Source: Dasypus novemcinctus
Taxonomy: Eukaryota; Chordata; Mammalia; Cingulata; Dasypodidae
Length of the DNA stretch: 64,000 nucleotides
Assembly (NCBI RefSeq): GCF_030445035.2
Contig: NC_080682.1
Span: 29,246,770 to 29,310,769, forward strand
Direction: 5' to 3'
Under the pieces are notes generated by a model. The model saw only the letters and a program-made list of their open reading frames with translations, made no database searches and was not told the DNA's origin. A program made the position numbers and the translations under genes. Of the stretch, positions 12,831 through 25,123 are shown piece after piece. Within the stretch, counting starts at the first letter, position 1. The number at the start of each line of letters is the position of its first letter.

Positions 12831-12987
12831 GGTTCACACCCACATGAATAGATAAAGTTTAAAAGAAAATGTGTTTTAATTTTTGCATATGTAGAGCTAC
12901 AAACCACCACACTTCACTCTTTGGATCCCCAAATGATGTGTACTTTGTACGTACAAAATGCATTCATTCCATGACAACATCCCCGAA

Positions 12988-13243
12988 ACATTGTAAATCC
13001 TCACAGGGTCCACTGGATGGAATGGAGGCGAGTATGGACCATGATGTGGACCATTGTCTATGAGGTGCAGAGGTGCCCAAAGATGTACTTACCAAATCCG
13101 ATGGATATGTCATGATGATGGGAACGAGTGTTGTTGGGGGGGGAGAGGGTGGGGGGGTGGGGATGAATGGGACCTCACATATATATTTTTAATGTAATAT
13201 TATTACAAAGTCAATAATAAAATAAAAAAAAAAAAATAAAAAA
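12988..13243 (+). mobile_element. L1-end repeat family, copy 3, 5'-truncated
   Basis: A 256-bp piece of the L1-end family with its G-rich tract (13133-13165) and an A-rich tail. It is flanked by a perfect 12-bp duplication aacatccccgaa (12976-12987 and 13244-13255). The structure is that of a 5'-truncated insertion made by target-primed reverse transcription. A younger subfamily shared with 15601-16010. Confidence 0.88.
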
Positions 13244-13255
13244 AACATCCCCGAA

Positions 13256-15153
13256 GACTTAAGTCATTTCAGAAATAGTACTGAGTAGTAAGTCTCATCA
13301 AAATATGCTATGGATGTGGTCTGTCCCCAGGCATAATCCCCTTTCTGTCTGAGAACCTGTGAAACCTAGAGAAAAATAAAATCATCTGTTTCCACTTAAA
13401 ATTGAGGCAAAGGAAAGGCTAAATAATCCCCCATTCCAGTAGGGGGACTGGAAATAAAACAGGAGTCATGTTTCCCCAAATTCTGAAACCCAGCAGGGCA
13501 AATTCCACTAGATTTCAAGGTAAAAAAGTCACTATAGATCAATGTCTTCCCGGGGCTATTGGAGCGACAGCCCCACCCCTTCCCAGCACTTGCACAGCAA
13601 CCCTGTTTATGACAGCACACAAGATGCTTCTACTAGAGCCTACCTCCTGCTGCTCCATTCATCACTGCTCCCAAAGGACTATTGGAATGGGATTATTGCC
13701 AGGAAAGAGCACAGATTGGTGTGAAGAGAAAGCTCTATCTGACAAGTTGAGTTGTGGATATAACAACCTATATTTAAGTTATCTGGAAACATTTGAAATT
13801 AAATAATTTTCACATTGATTCTTGTTTATTTTTAGAAAAATCTTGTCATTGAGATATGATTGTTCCCACTTTCTAACTATGACTAATAACAAAAGCATTT
13901 CATGGACATTAATGCAAATTTGAGATTAATTCTCTGGTACTTTCTATTATAACAATTCTGATATAAACACCACAATATGCAGTAATCTTTGTGAATTTTA
14001 ATGATATATTATGAAAGCAGTTGGTAGAAATTTAACATTAAATTGACTAAAAAATAAAACATGCAAATTGGCAGGGGTTTTGTTTTTCTTGGCTTCATTT
14101 TATTTTTGCATGTTTACATGACTTATTTAGCCAAGAGGAATGAATATTTATTAATTTAATTTATGCAGGAAGTGGATCCACCTGGGCCCAACTGCATTAT
14201 CATTTCCTATCTCATCACTGTCTAAAATATCATTAAGCCATTCCAAAAAAGCAATATGATATTACTCTGCAGACTCTGTTTTTATGGAATATTGCCTGGG
14301 GCACCTGTAAATATATCCTGGGAAGTTTGGATTGCCATTATTTTGAAGCCACGTAGTATTCCATTGAAGAATGTGACTGAAATAAGTATTTTTGTATTGA
14401 AGGGCTTCACTGATAATGTAGAGCTGAAAATCTCCCTGTTTTTGTATTTTTTAATAATTCATAACAATCTATCTTTTTTACTATTATATGAAATTTGGAA
14501 CTGACTTTATTGGTCATTGGGGATTCCAGCTCCACAAATCCACATACTATTTTCTGAATGTGCTGTCATCTTGGATGCCTACTATTCTTCCATTATCACC
14601 CTCAGAATATCGGTAATATTTTTGGAAATGGACACAATTAAAAAATGTTTTAGATAAATTGGTTCATATCTATAGTGTATTTTGAGCATTGAATGAAACT
14701 CAAAAAATTCAGAAGTTAGTCTATGTCTCTGTAGTGAGAAAGTAGGCAATAAAATGTCTATTAGATAATACTGTACATATCCTAGAATATTTCCAAAGAA
14801 AGCATTATTCAGCCCCCTAATGCAGCATTTTACAAATGTAGGTAAACTTTGTCAGCTATATGCCTACTACTATGTTTAAACTGGCCCATATTAAATATTC
14901 ATTGATAAACTTATATTAATATAGTTAGTGTAGGTGTAATTTGATTTTCACTAACTATATTTAGAAATAATGTCGTCAGGATTTGATGGCTTGATATAGC
15001 ATCATATTAATACAGTAAGTTCTCAGCTTTTATTATGAAGTGAATCGTTCTTCTGAATCTTTGTGAAGGACCTCCCAAATGTTATTTTCTTACACTATGT
15101 ACATTCATACTCTCAGATCCATCCTCTGGAGATGACTTTTGCAATGTTTGAAT
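13256..15153. other. No gene recognised
   Basis: 13380-13800 is less AT-rich and may be an unrecognised old repeat. Short open frames on both strands there lack domains. 13800-15150 is AT-rich unique-looking sequence with no ORF, RNA gene or repeat that I recognise. Confidence 0.5.
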
Positions 15154-15167
15154 CAACACCATAGACT

Positions 15168-15587
15168 TATCTTTTAAAGATTTATTTTATTTATTTCTCT
15201 CCCCTCTCCCCCACCCGCCCCCAGTTGTCTGTTCTCTGTGCCCATTTGATGTGTGTTCTTTGTCCACTTCTATTCTTGTCAGCAGCAACAGGAATCTGTG
15301 TTTTTTTCTTGTTGCGTCATCTTGTTTTGTCAGCTGTCCGTGTGTGCGGTGCCATTCTTGGGCAGGCTGCACTTTCTTTTGCGCTGGGTGGCTCTCCTTA
15401 TGAGGCTCACTCCTTGCCCTTGGGGCTCGGCCAACATGGGGGAAACCCCTGCATGGCAGGGCACTCCTTGCACACATCAGCACTGCACATGGGCCAGCTC
15501 CACACGGGTCAAGGAGGCCTGGGTTTGAACCACGGACCTCCCATGTGGTAGATGGATGCCCCATTCATTGGGCCAAGTCCACTTCCC
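15168..15587 (-). mobile_element. DAS-type SINE, copy 2
   Basis: Full-length minus-strand copy. The tRNA-like head is at the right end ('gggaagtgga' read on the minus strand) and the T-rich end at the left. It is flanked by a 13-bp duplication aacaccatagact (15155-15167 and 15588-15600). The frames inside it on both strands are SINE artefacts. Confidence 0.93.
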
Positions 15588-15600
15588 AACACCATAGACT

Positions 15601-16010
15601 TTTTTTTTAAATTATTTATTTATTTATTTATTTTTTAATTACATTAAAAAATATATATGAGGTGCCATTCAACCCCACCGCCCCCGCCCCCCACTCCCCC
15701 CACAGCAACACTCTCTCCCATCATCATGATACATCCATTGCACCTGGTAAGTTCATCTCTGAGCATCACTGCACCCCATAGTCAATGGTCCACATCATAG
15801 CCCAGACTCTCTCACGTTCCATCCAGTGGGCCCTGGGGGGATCTACAGTGTCCCGTAATTGTCCGTGAAGCACTATCCAGGACAACTCCATGTCCCGAAA
15901 ACGCCTCCACATCTCATCTCTTCCTCCCTTTCCCCACACCTAGCAGCCCCCATGGCTACCGTTCCCACATCCATTCCACATTTTCTCTGTGGACATTGGA
16001 TTGGTTGTGT
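15601..16010 (-). mobile_element. L1-end repeat family, copy 4 (inverted)
   Basis: Begins with a T-rich tract (complement of the A tail), then the C-rich complement of the polypurine tract (15675-15710). It ends where a third copy of the target word, accatagact, appears (16012-16022). It is inserted at the edge of the SINE target duplication. A 5'-truncated L1-type insertion. Confidence 0.85.
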
Positions 16011-16020
16011 CACCATAGAC

Positions 16021-16749
16021 TTTTATTCCATTATTTCCTACCTCCTGTTCAGTCACATAAATGGATTAGATTGATTGGTAATATATCCAAAATATATTGA
16101 GATGATATGGTAATTTTTATTTAGTATATAATTAAGGCTTTGGTTAAATGAATGAAAGTATATTTACTTAAGCTTTATTTATTCTGCTTTTTTTTTTTAC
16201 TGTTGTTCTAATATTTATTGACTTGGAGTGATATTAATAATGGAAATGTTTTCTTTCAATGAAATTTGCTATTTTCAGTGTCAAGTTGATACACAATTTA
16301 ACATTTTCAGGATCTCAGTCTCTAGTCATTACAAGGATAATTCATTTGTCTCAAATGGAAAAAATACATTTGACAGCACAGTCTGATTAAATATACTCAA
16401 AAATTTCTCAAAAAGCAAAAACAAGTTGAGAAAGAGCTTTTGTCTGATAGTGGGCAATAGTAGGGACTAAAGGCCTAACAATGGGTAACCAATTACCATG
16501 AGACCTCAGTTGCCCATCATGAAGTAGATGTTGTAGGACTCAACAGCCATAAAATTGGATGTGCACAACAGCACTCCTCCAAAAAATGGAAGTGGTACAT
16601 ATGAGATAGGGCTTGAGTAGGTCCTGAATGCACAAGTAAGTTAAATGAGGAAGTGGCCTAGACGTCTACTGTATTAACTTTACATCCATAGGAATGGATT
16701 ATAGTAAAAATATGTTTTTCCTGGATATATACAACCTCAAATCACCACA
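16021..16749. other. No gene recognised
   Basis: AT-rich. The part at 16540-16690 reads like an old repeat fragment but I cannot name it. No open frame worth calling. Confidence 0.45.
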
Positions 16750-18065
16750 ACACTAACAAATATAAAATGCCAGATTGTCTAAAAAATTAAACTTTCCATA
16801 AGTCCACATGAAAGGTGAGGTTGGAAACATCCAATAAATCAGAATACAAGGAGAAACAACTCCATCAAAAAGAAGATGGAATAGATGAACTGTTTCATCA
16901 TTTACAGAGGGTGAAGATGTGTGCACTATATGAGCACACAGGAAAAATAAAGATCAATTTAAAGAATTGCTAAAACCAAGCATAGATTAGAGTTAGGTGA
17001 GATCCTAAAATCAAGTATATCCTAAAATCAAAGAGTGTGAGATCATTCTGAATATATTATTGTCAGATCTTGCCTAACTGTCCATTAAAAAGACAGGGGA
17101 CAGGCTGGGACTACTTCAGTCAAGGTCATGGTATACCTTAAAAAATATCAAATATCCCCCTCCTCCTCTTTTATAAATGAGAAACTTCTATTACTTTACA
17201 AACTAGAGCTTTATTCTTACTTTAGTCTTCCCTAACAATGTATAAAATGTATTGATATACCTGATCATAAAATCACTCCTGCTTTCTGACAGCATCCAAT
17301 AAAATAACAAATTTTCACATATACCCTCTCCCTGGATACCCAACAAAAGTTTTAAATAGGTTCTTTCTAAAACTCTCTTACTTAAAAATCACATATTTCC
17401 TCATACCATGTGTACTTCTTTTCTACAATGAGAAAACCAAATTGTTCAGGCACATGTGTTCTTGGTTCAAATGTTCTAATGGAGAAGACTAAAACAGGTT
17501 TGCATACATGAGAAATTTCATCAAGGGATGAAATCTATTAGGGAGTGTTCAATGAATTGTTAAAAATAGAACTTTTGAAACACACATACAATGTAAGAAA
17601 CAAAATTCCATCAACATGATTAACAATAGACTCAATACACCTGATGAAAGATTTAGTGAAATTTATGATGAGCCAGTAGGAATTAACCAAACAGAAAAGA
17701 CATTAAGGGAAAAAGAGAGTTTAGTATAATATCCAAATGCTATGAGAAAATATCAAATATTAAATAGACATATAGTTAGAGCAGTACAATAAGAATAGAA
17801 AAAAAATAGAGGAAATAATGGACTAACATTTCTAAAAATAAGGAATGGGATCCATCCACAGGCTACAGATGTTAGAAGATTCCAATAAAAATTCCTACAA
17901 ATAATGAAAAAACCATTAATCAAAACACATAGAGTCATTAGTCTCACTGCTTAAAAACAAAAGTAGAAAATTATGAAGGCAGTCAGAGAAAACTATGTAG
18001 CACATAGAGAAGGAAAAAAATACATGAGATTTTACCAGACATGTAAAAATATATATATGTAGTGA
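16750..18065 (+). mobile_element. HAL1/L1-like 5' region and ORF1 relic, copy A
   Basis: Colinear with 42380-43440 on the same strand (for example 'ctattactttacaaact' at 17190 and 42811). It leads into an ORF1-like coiled-coil-coding relic around 17540-17990. Stops in all frames. The assignment to a HAL1/L1-type element rests on its ORF1-like layout and on the absence of any ORF2 after it. Confidence 0.6.
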
Positions 18066-19250
18066 TTCAGGACAGTACCAGAAAGGTGGCATTGGAGTAA
18101 CTCAGCAGAGCACAGTTCTCAGGTAAAATAGAGGAGAAAGCATGTAAATACTCCAAGGCAGCTGTTTTGGGGTACTGCAAACCAAGATAGTACTGCACAC
18201 ATCACTTAGGAGAAACTGGGGGCAGAAAAGCTAAGAGACCAAAAGGAAAACTCAGAGTTGCTGGTCCTGTGGCTGAGAATGCTGCCCAACCCCCACCCTT
18301 GAGGTGACCAGATCCTGTCAAACCTGTGGCTCAGAAGCCAACAGAGAGGGGAAAGCACATATTCCTCTCTGTGATGAGGGAGGGTGTGCCTGAGGGCTGA
18401 GTATGGTTTCTCTTCAATGAGTTTGACCAGCAAAATCCAGTTTCGAATCTCTGGCTTAGAAGATCTAGTCTGCTGACAACAGAAGCAGCCAAAGGAACAA
18501 AACGCAGCAAATAGACACAGAGAACAGACAACTGGGGGAAGGGGGGAATTAAATAAATAAATAAATCTTAAAAAAAAACACAAAAAAAACTCATATCCGC
18601 CCCAAACTGGGCTATCCAAAAAATACCATTACATTAAAAAAAAAAAAAAAAAAAAAAATCTAGTTAGTGGAAATTGAAGGATTTATCTCCATAGAAAGTT
18701 TGTTCTGAAGAGTGCCATCTGCTGGCCAGCAAGGAAAGTGAAGACAAGGCATATTGCTCTCTTTTCTTTCCAAGACACCACAGATCAGGTCTATATCCCA
18801 TTAGTGACTCTCTGCCCCTCTTTTGACAACTTAAACAGGATAATCTTAAAGTTTTAGACAAAAACTGAAGCAAAAATAAAAGAAGAGCTGTGAAAGAAAA
18901 CCAGTAGGCAATAGAGATAAATTGATCAAGAGAGAAAACTCACCAACACAATTAGGAGACTAGATATAAAATGAAATAGCAAGTCATACTAAGAAACAGA
19001 AAGATATGGTCCAGCCAAAGGAACATCCAAGGATAAAGGTGAGAGACAGCATTTAAAACAACTAATCAATGATGTTCACATAAATCTCCTTAATCAATTT
19101 AAGGGGTTGAAGGAAATATGGCTAAAGAGATAAAGGATTTAATATAACACTCTGTGAGCATAAAGAACAATTTGAAAGGCTGCAAAGCAAATTAATGGAG
19201 CTTATGGGAATGAAAGATACAATGGATGAAATTAAAATACATTACAGGTT
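18066..19250 (+). mobile_element. LINE-1 5' region and ORF1 start
   Basis: 18066-18462 and 18665-18860 look like L1 5' UTR, and 18990-19250 is an ORF1-like start (the phrase 'gatatggtccagccaaaggaa' near 19005). It is split by a truncated SINE at 18470-18657. No intact frame. Confidence 0.5.
18470..18657 (+). mobile_element. DAS-type SINE, copy 3: 5'-truncated with extra 3' sequence
   Basis: Only the SINE 3' half is present (18470-18570, with the 'acagacaactggggga' body and AAATAAATAAATAAATC tail). After the tail comes about 45 bp of unrelated sequence (18590-18635), and then a second, pure poly(A) of about 23 A. The direct repeat atctagt (18463-18469 and 18658-18664) bounds the whole unit, so the extra piece was inserted together with the SINE. 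Confidence 0.75.
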
Positions 19251-19800
19251 ATAGTTAACAGCAGTATTGAAATATTCTTACATCAATGCTAAAGAAAGTA
19301 CCGTATCAATGGTAAGGGTCAATAATAGTGGAGCATGGGAATTTTTCTTTTGGACTAAGGAAAATTTTCAAAGATTTACTGGTGCTACTACTGCACAACT
19401 TTGTGATAAAAATGAGAGCCACTGAGTACACACTTTGGAAGGAATGTGCAAGGCTTGGGACCTTAGAACACAGTGAACCATGTGGTGGAGGAAGGACTAT
19501 AGTTAGCAGTACAATATGAGAGTGTTCTATCATGAACTACAACAAATGTACAATAGTAATACATAGTGTCAATATAAAGGGGTATATGGGAAAATATAGT
19601 GATTGTAAGCTAAGGACCATAGTTAGTGGTGATAATCTAGTCATGTCTTTTCATTCTCTGCAAGAAATGTTCCATGAAAATAAATATAAGCAGTTGGTGG
19701 AGGGGTGATGTATGGGAATTCTGCACATTATGCATGATTATTTTGTAAGCTCACTTCTCTGATAAAAATAAATATTAAAAAATACAGTAGAGACATATAA
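19190..19800 (+). mobile_element. LINE-1 3' end
   Basis: Matches 23130-23470 and part of 24120 in order: 'gtggtggaggaaggacta', 'tatcatgaactacaacaaatg' and following phrases. It ends in an A-rich tail near 19785. Non-coding 3' UTR of an old L1. Confidence 0.6.
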
Positions 19801-20110
19801 GCACAGATTTTAATTGTACTTGTAAGAATTAATGAATTTGAAGGCAGAACATTTGAATTTGAAAGGACAGAAGAAAAGAAGGAGAAAAGAATTTAAAAAT
19901 TTAACAAGGTATCAGGGAATAGAAAGAAACACAAAAATACATGTGACAGGCATCCCAGAAGTGGAAGAGAATGCAGAAGGGGTAGAAAGAATAACTGTGG
20001 AAATAATGACCAAATCAATATTCAAAAAGGGCAATGTACTCCAAAGTTTAGAAACCACTTAACTGACTAGGGTTTGATTTCCATTTTATAAAAGAGATCA
20101 CACAACTCGA
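19800..20110 (+). mobile_element. LINE-1 fragments (ORF1-like, then ORF2-like)
   Basis: 19832-20030 keeps a short frame of ORF1-like type (AERLNL-like, with a 'GIPEVEENAEGVERITVEI' stretch). From 20085 an ORF2-type phrase follows ('cacaactcgatgacaaaaa'). This is a rearranged, non-functional L1. Confidence 0.6.
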
Positions 20111-20119
20111 TGACAAAAA

Positions 20120-20345
20120 AAGACAAGCAACCCAATTTAAAAAGGAGCAAATTAGAGAAGCCAGTGGGAACCCAGAAGTCAGCAAAAAATTGGAAGAGAA
20201 AGGAGAGGATATCGCCATGTTGGTGGTAAAGCCAAGGAGCCCAAGGACTGTCTGCCAGCCAGAATGTTGCTGAGCTGGGAAGAAGCAACCCTTCTAGACA
20301 ATGCCTTGACTCGGACTTCTGACTTCTGAAAGTATTATCCAGGGA
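20120..20345 (+). repeat. Unclassified LTR-like repeat fragment
   Basis: Shares the layout of 8330-8500 ('gccaaggagcccaaggactg', then a 'ccttgact' block). Possibly the same old LTR family. No coding potential. Confidence 0.3.
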
Positions 20346-20471
20346 ATACTGGCATTTCTGGTTTGGAAGAGCTTTATAATATGATTGCTTTGTTACCATG
20401 GAGTATGATCTAGGCAACTTTTCTCTGGGGTGAATCCAAGAAATTATAGCATCATGTCTGATGGCTGTGTG

Positions 20472-20540
20472 GAGGCACCAGGAACTGAACCCATGTGGGA
20501 AGCCAGAGACCAAACACTTGAACCACATCCACTCCAGATA
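20472..20540 (-). mobile_element. Head of a second DAS-type SINE subfamily, truncated
   Basis: On the minus strand it has an A-box-like word (ATGTGGTTCAAGTG) and a B-box-like word (GGGTTCAGTTCC) with tRNA spacing, as in tRNA-headed xenarthran SINEs. No body or tail is recognised. Moderate support only. Confidence 0.45.
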
Positions 20541-20959
20541 ATTTTTTACACCTGCAAAAAGGCATTAACAAACAGGTAAAAGGAAAGCAAGAGAACATAG
20601 ACCATTTACAGCAACTCTGCACTATATCTAGTTGTTTTGTAAAACCCCTGATGATACCTAAATTTAGGTTAGAAAACCTTCATGAAAAGTGAAACAATGT
20701 TAAAATCAACAGAGCCATAGCTTCTGACAGGGATAGAAAAAGTACCTGTTTTATTAATTTCTCCAGTAAACATTCTAATATTCTGGAAAGTTTTCTGAGA
20801 TTGGTACCATATATGAAGGCATTTGAAGATATGTAAGAATGCATTTGAATGAAAGTGTGTTCACTTCTGGGTAAGTGTTTAGACTGGTATTTGCACATTC
20901 TAGTAATTATACTTTCAAGTAGGTTTGCATTGGTCACTCTGTATAACACTAAAAAGACC

Positions 20960-21080
20960 TATATTTCCTGACCATTCACTTTGTTCCAGACCCTCTTCTA
21001 GGTACTTTATACATGAACTTTCTTTATTTAACCCCTCAAAATAACTTTGGTTGGTAGATATGAATCTCCCCAATTACTTT
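20960..21080 (-). repeat. MIR fragment
   Basis: MIR-like core order: 'ctaggtactttatacatgaac', then 'atttaacccctcaaaataac'. Diverged and truncated. The bases from 20545 to 21148 otherwise hold nothing recognised. Confidence 0.5.
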
Positions 21081-21156
21081 GTCATTGAAATATGTCAAGT
21101 CTGCCCTGTGTATTGCCACCCCACCTCACTCTCCTTTGCACCATTTGAACTTCCTA

Positions 21157-21891
21157 GTTTTGCTTTTTTTATTTTATTTTTTTCTTCTTTTTAAAATTTA
21201 TTTTTAATTGTATTTTTTGAAGATACATAGATCACAAAAAATGTTATATTAAAAAAAATAAGGCTTCCCATATACCCCATACACCACCCACCCCACTCCT
21301 CCCACATCAACAACCTCTTTCGTCTTTGTGACACATTCATTGCATTTGGTGAACACATTTTGGAACACTGCTGCCCTGCATGGATAATAGTTTACATTGT
21401 AGTTTACACTCCCTCAGTCCATTCAGTGGGTTATAGCAGCATATATAATGTCCAACATCTGTCTCTGCAGTATCATTTAGGAAAACTCCAAGTCCCAATA
21501 ATGCCCCCACATCACATCTCTTTTTTCCTTTCCCTGCCCTCAGCAACAATCATGTTCACTATGCCAGCTGGGCCCTGAGCCTCAGCTGAGTTGCAACTCC
21601 TACTTTCCGGTTCATTGGTCTTACCCAGATCAGCTAACAGGGAGATGAAGATGATCAACCACCACACCAGGGAACCAAGAGTGTCTACAACTGCAAGCAG
21701 GAGAATTGCATCCATTATTCACCTGAGATCTAAGCCCCCTCTTGATATAGAGGTGGAGTGGACATCACCATTCCAGGTCCATAGTATGGAGGAATAAAAT
21801 ATGGATTAGAGTGGATTTACTGATAATTTACTGATAATCTACTATAGAACTATTGTGACTAGTAATGGAAGAAATTTTAGCATTGATGTGC
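21157..21891 (-). mobile_element. L1-end repeat family, copy 5, with 5' inversion
   Basis: 21157-21548 runs on the minus strand, with a T-rich (A-tail) end at the left. At about 21549 the orientation flips, and 21549-21891 is the upstream part of the same element on the plus strand. In element order the two pieces meet with only about 15-20 bases missing. Direct repeat acttccta at 21149-21156 and 21892-21899. This is the twin-priming signature of L1 integration. Confidence 0.88.
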
Positions 21892-21899
21892 ACTTCCTA

Positions 21900-22430
21900 T
21901 CTTTGACTGCATCTCTCCCCTCTCATATTCATCTAAGCACCACACCCACCCCTAGTCATTTTATTGCTGCAATCCTAGTATAGTACCTTTTACCTTAGTT
22001 ACACAATTTATTTGTCAAATGGACAATCATTCCTCTTTGGATGTGATACTTTCATGTTTCTTTTACCTCTCCTCCCTATTGCTTTGGGGAAGAGAAATTC
22101 CAGCTTTCTTCTCTCATGAAGTAAATGTTCTAGGAGCTCTGAGCAATTTTGCTTAAGCCTATAGGGAGCCCCTGAAAGCGACTGGCCAGGGCAGAGGTTT
22201 TTCTTTAGAAGCATAATCTGGGATGAAATTACAGGATGGGTTGGAGGTCAAGAGGAAAGCTAAGCATTCATTGCAGGAGTGGAGAGGAGAGGTAATGAAG
22301 ACCTGAGCCAATGGGGAGGCAGAGGAGCAGTATCTTCTGCTAAGGCTGCCACAAAATTACAACCTCTGAGAAAATGCAGAGAGGAAAGACTAAAGAGCCA
22401 GGCAGGGTGAATTTGGATCTCAGGTTCCTA
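21900..22430. other. Unique-looking sequence, no gene recognised
   Basis: Less AT-rich than its surroundings. The short open frame at 22214-22008 (minus) has no recognised domain, so it is not called. Confidence 0.4.
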
Positions 22431-22600
22431 ATTTGTTAATTTACTCAACCTAAGCCCTGCGATACCCCATGGTGACGATCATCTTTCATAGGGTTGTTGA
22501 GAGTCTTTATAAGAGAAACTGTGTAAAGTGCTTAGCACAGTCCCTGTGCATATAGGGGGAACTTAATACCTGCTTCATAAATAATTTCCACCTAACAGTT
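22430..22600 (+). repeat. MIR element
   Basis: MIR 3' half: 'tcatagggttgttgagag', then 'gtaaagtgcttagcacagt' and a 'cttaatacctgcttcataaa' ending, the usual MIR order. Confidence 0.75.
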
Positions 22601-22776
22601 TCTGAAATAAAAGAGTAAACAAGACTCACATCTTGGAATTTATCTTCCTTATATAAATATTGAATGTTTACTATGTGCTAGGTACATTAGCCACTGAAGT
22701 CCCAGCAAGGAATAAACCAAAACCCCCAGTCTCATCCGAAAGCCATCATTCAAATGAGGGCATTTCAGCTAAAAAA

Positions 22777-22829
<53 letters not shown>

Positions 22830-22892
22830 TTATATATAATTTATATGTATAATTTATATATTTATTATATATTATATATATATATATAAAGT
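22777..22892. repeat. (TG)n then (TA)n microsatellite
   Basis: About 15 TG units (22779-22808) run directly into about 80 bases of TA-rich dinucleotide repeat. Confidence 0.95.
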
Positions 22893-22959
22893 TGTTATAA
22901 GTTCTCGACATCAAAATAGTCTAAAGGAGCAGAGCAAGGGAGAAGATTCTATTTACATT

Positions 22960-24120
22960 TTTTAATGTTTAAAAGTAAAGTGCCTGTAACAACTTTCCCA
23001 TGTATCACCACATACTTAACATTTTGTAAAGGAAGAACATTCTTATGCTATTAACCACAATCTTCATCCACCACCAAAATCACTATGTTATAGAGTCCTT
23101 GCTTTATTCTCTAGCTTCCTTTCAATGACAACTCATGTAAATTATGGATTATGGTTAACATTAATATTGTAATATTTTTGTAGCAATGGAAAAATATATC
23201 AATTCTAAGGGTCATTAATGGGGGAGGTATGAAGGGATACGGGAATTTTCCTTTTGGAGTAAAGAAAATATTCTAAAATTGACTGAGGTGATAACAGCAC
23301 AACTATATGAGAGCCATTTAGTGTATACTTTGAATAGATTGTACAAAGCATAAGACTGTAACACAGTGAATCTTGTGGTAGAAAATGGACTGTGATTAAC
23401 AGAACAAATATGAGAACACTCTCTCATGAACTATAACAAATATATAATACTAATACAGGGTGTCATAAACTGGGCGGGTTGGGGAAAATTATACCAAATG
23501 TAAGATATTGGCTATATAGTTATTAGTAATGTTTTTTTTAGAAGATTTGTTTATTTATTTCTCTCCCCTTCCCCCTCCCCACCCCGGTTGTCTGTTCTCT
23601 GTGTCTATTTGCTGCATCTTCTTTGTCCGCTTCTGTTGTTGTCAGCGGCAGAGGAATCTGTGTTTCTTTTTGTTGTGTCATCTTGCTGTGTCAGCTCTCC
23701 ATGTGGGCGGTGCCATTCCTGGGCAGGCTGCACTTTCTTTCTTGCTGGGCTGCTGTCCTTACGGGGTGCACTTCTTGTGGGTGGGACTCCCCTACGTGGG
23801 GGACACAACTGGGTGGCAGGGCACTCCTTGCATGCATCAGCGCTGTGCATGGGCCAGCTCCACATGGGTCAAGGAGGCCCAGGGTTTGAATAGCGGACCT
23901 CCCTTGTGGTAAAAAGATGCCCTAACCACTGAGTCAAGCCCACCACCCAGTAGTAATGTTTTGATGATGCTCTTTCATAGTTTGTAATAATTGTTTCACA
24001 AAACTGCAAGTTGTTGGTGGTAGGGTAATGAATGGGAGACAAGTATGTTGATAAGCAAGTCTGATTGGAAAGTTCACAACATAAGCTATACACTTGTTGT
24101 TTATGGATGTTCATGTATGA
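22960..24120 (+). mobile_element. LINE-1 3' end, split by a SINE
   Basis: L1 3' UTR phrases shared with 19190-19800 ('gaatcttgtggtagaaaatgg', 'ctcatgaactataac'). It is split by the SINE at 23536-23950 and ends with 'aattaaaaacttaaaaaagtt' near 24150. Confidence 0.6.
23536..23950 (-). mobile_element. DAS-type SINE, copy 4
   Basis: Full-length minus-strand copy between duplications tagtaatgtttt (23524-23535 and 23951-23962). The tRNA-like head is at the right and the T-rich tail at the left. It carries several open frames on both strands, all artefacts of this GC-rich SINE body. Confidence 0.93.
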
Positions 24121-25115
24121 ATTACAAACTTTAATTAAAAACTTAAAAAAGTTAAAAAAAGAGCAAAATATTTGAATATATATTTTTCCAGAGGAAATAC
24201 AAAAAACCAAAAGCACATAAAAAAATTCTCAACATCACTGGTTAGGAAACTGCAGATCAAAACTACAATGAGATATTTCATGCAGAATTATTGTTTTTTG
24301 TTTTGTTAGTTTTGTTTTTTAAAACAGAGTGCTACAAATGCTATAAAAGATAGAAAAAGAACACTATTTTGCTGTTGGTGAGAGTGTAAAATGGTACAGC
24401 CTCTGTGGAAGATGGTTGGTGGTTCCTTAGTAATCCAAATACAGAACTGCCATATGATCCAGCAATCCCACTACTTGGAATACATTCAAAGAACTGAAAG
24501 CAAGGACCTGAACAGATATCTGTACAGTAATGAGTATAGTGGCAACATTCACATTTGCTAAAAGATGGAAACTGTCTAAGTGGCTGTCTACCTATAAATG
24601 GATAAACAAAATGTTCTATATACATATAATGCAATACTATTCAACTGTAAAAGAAATGAACTATAGAAGCACATGATAACATGGATGAACCTTGAGGACA
24701 ATATGCTGAGTGAAATAAGCCAGACACAAAACGAGAAATATTATATGGTCTCACTGATATGGACTAAATATAATGATTAAACTTATGGAATTTTACTATA
24801 GGTTAATGGGAGACAAAATGAGTTGAAATGGGGGAACTGATGATGAATGTATGTAGAATGTTTAATAAAGTCGATTTTAAATATTTGGTAATGGATGGAG
24901 TTGATGGTAGCACATTATAAGAAGTATCACAAACATTGCTGATTTACAAATGTTATTGTGTCTGAAAGAGTAAGCCTAGAGAGAATAATGTTAATTAAAA
25001 GCCAGCTAGAGGAAAATAAATCTTGAAACTGTATAAACACAGTGATTTTGGTGGTAGAGAAGGATTGCATTTAATAATATAAATATAAGAATGTTTTTCT
25101 ACTACAAGGTGGTAG
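24120..25115 (+). mobile_element. LINE-1 ORF2 end and 3' UTR
   Basis: ORF2 C-terminal relics near 24340-24740 (the 'gatccagcaatcccactact' and 'ttgaggacaatatgctgag' type phrases), then 3' UTR. Non-functional. Confidence 0.75.
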
Positions 25116-25123
25116 AAATATTG

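Noticed and set aside
23529-23912. Open frames of about 90-130 codons at 7325, 15187, 23529 and 63327
   Set aside because: All coincide with DAS-type SINE copies and follow the SINE, not a gene.
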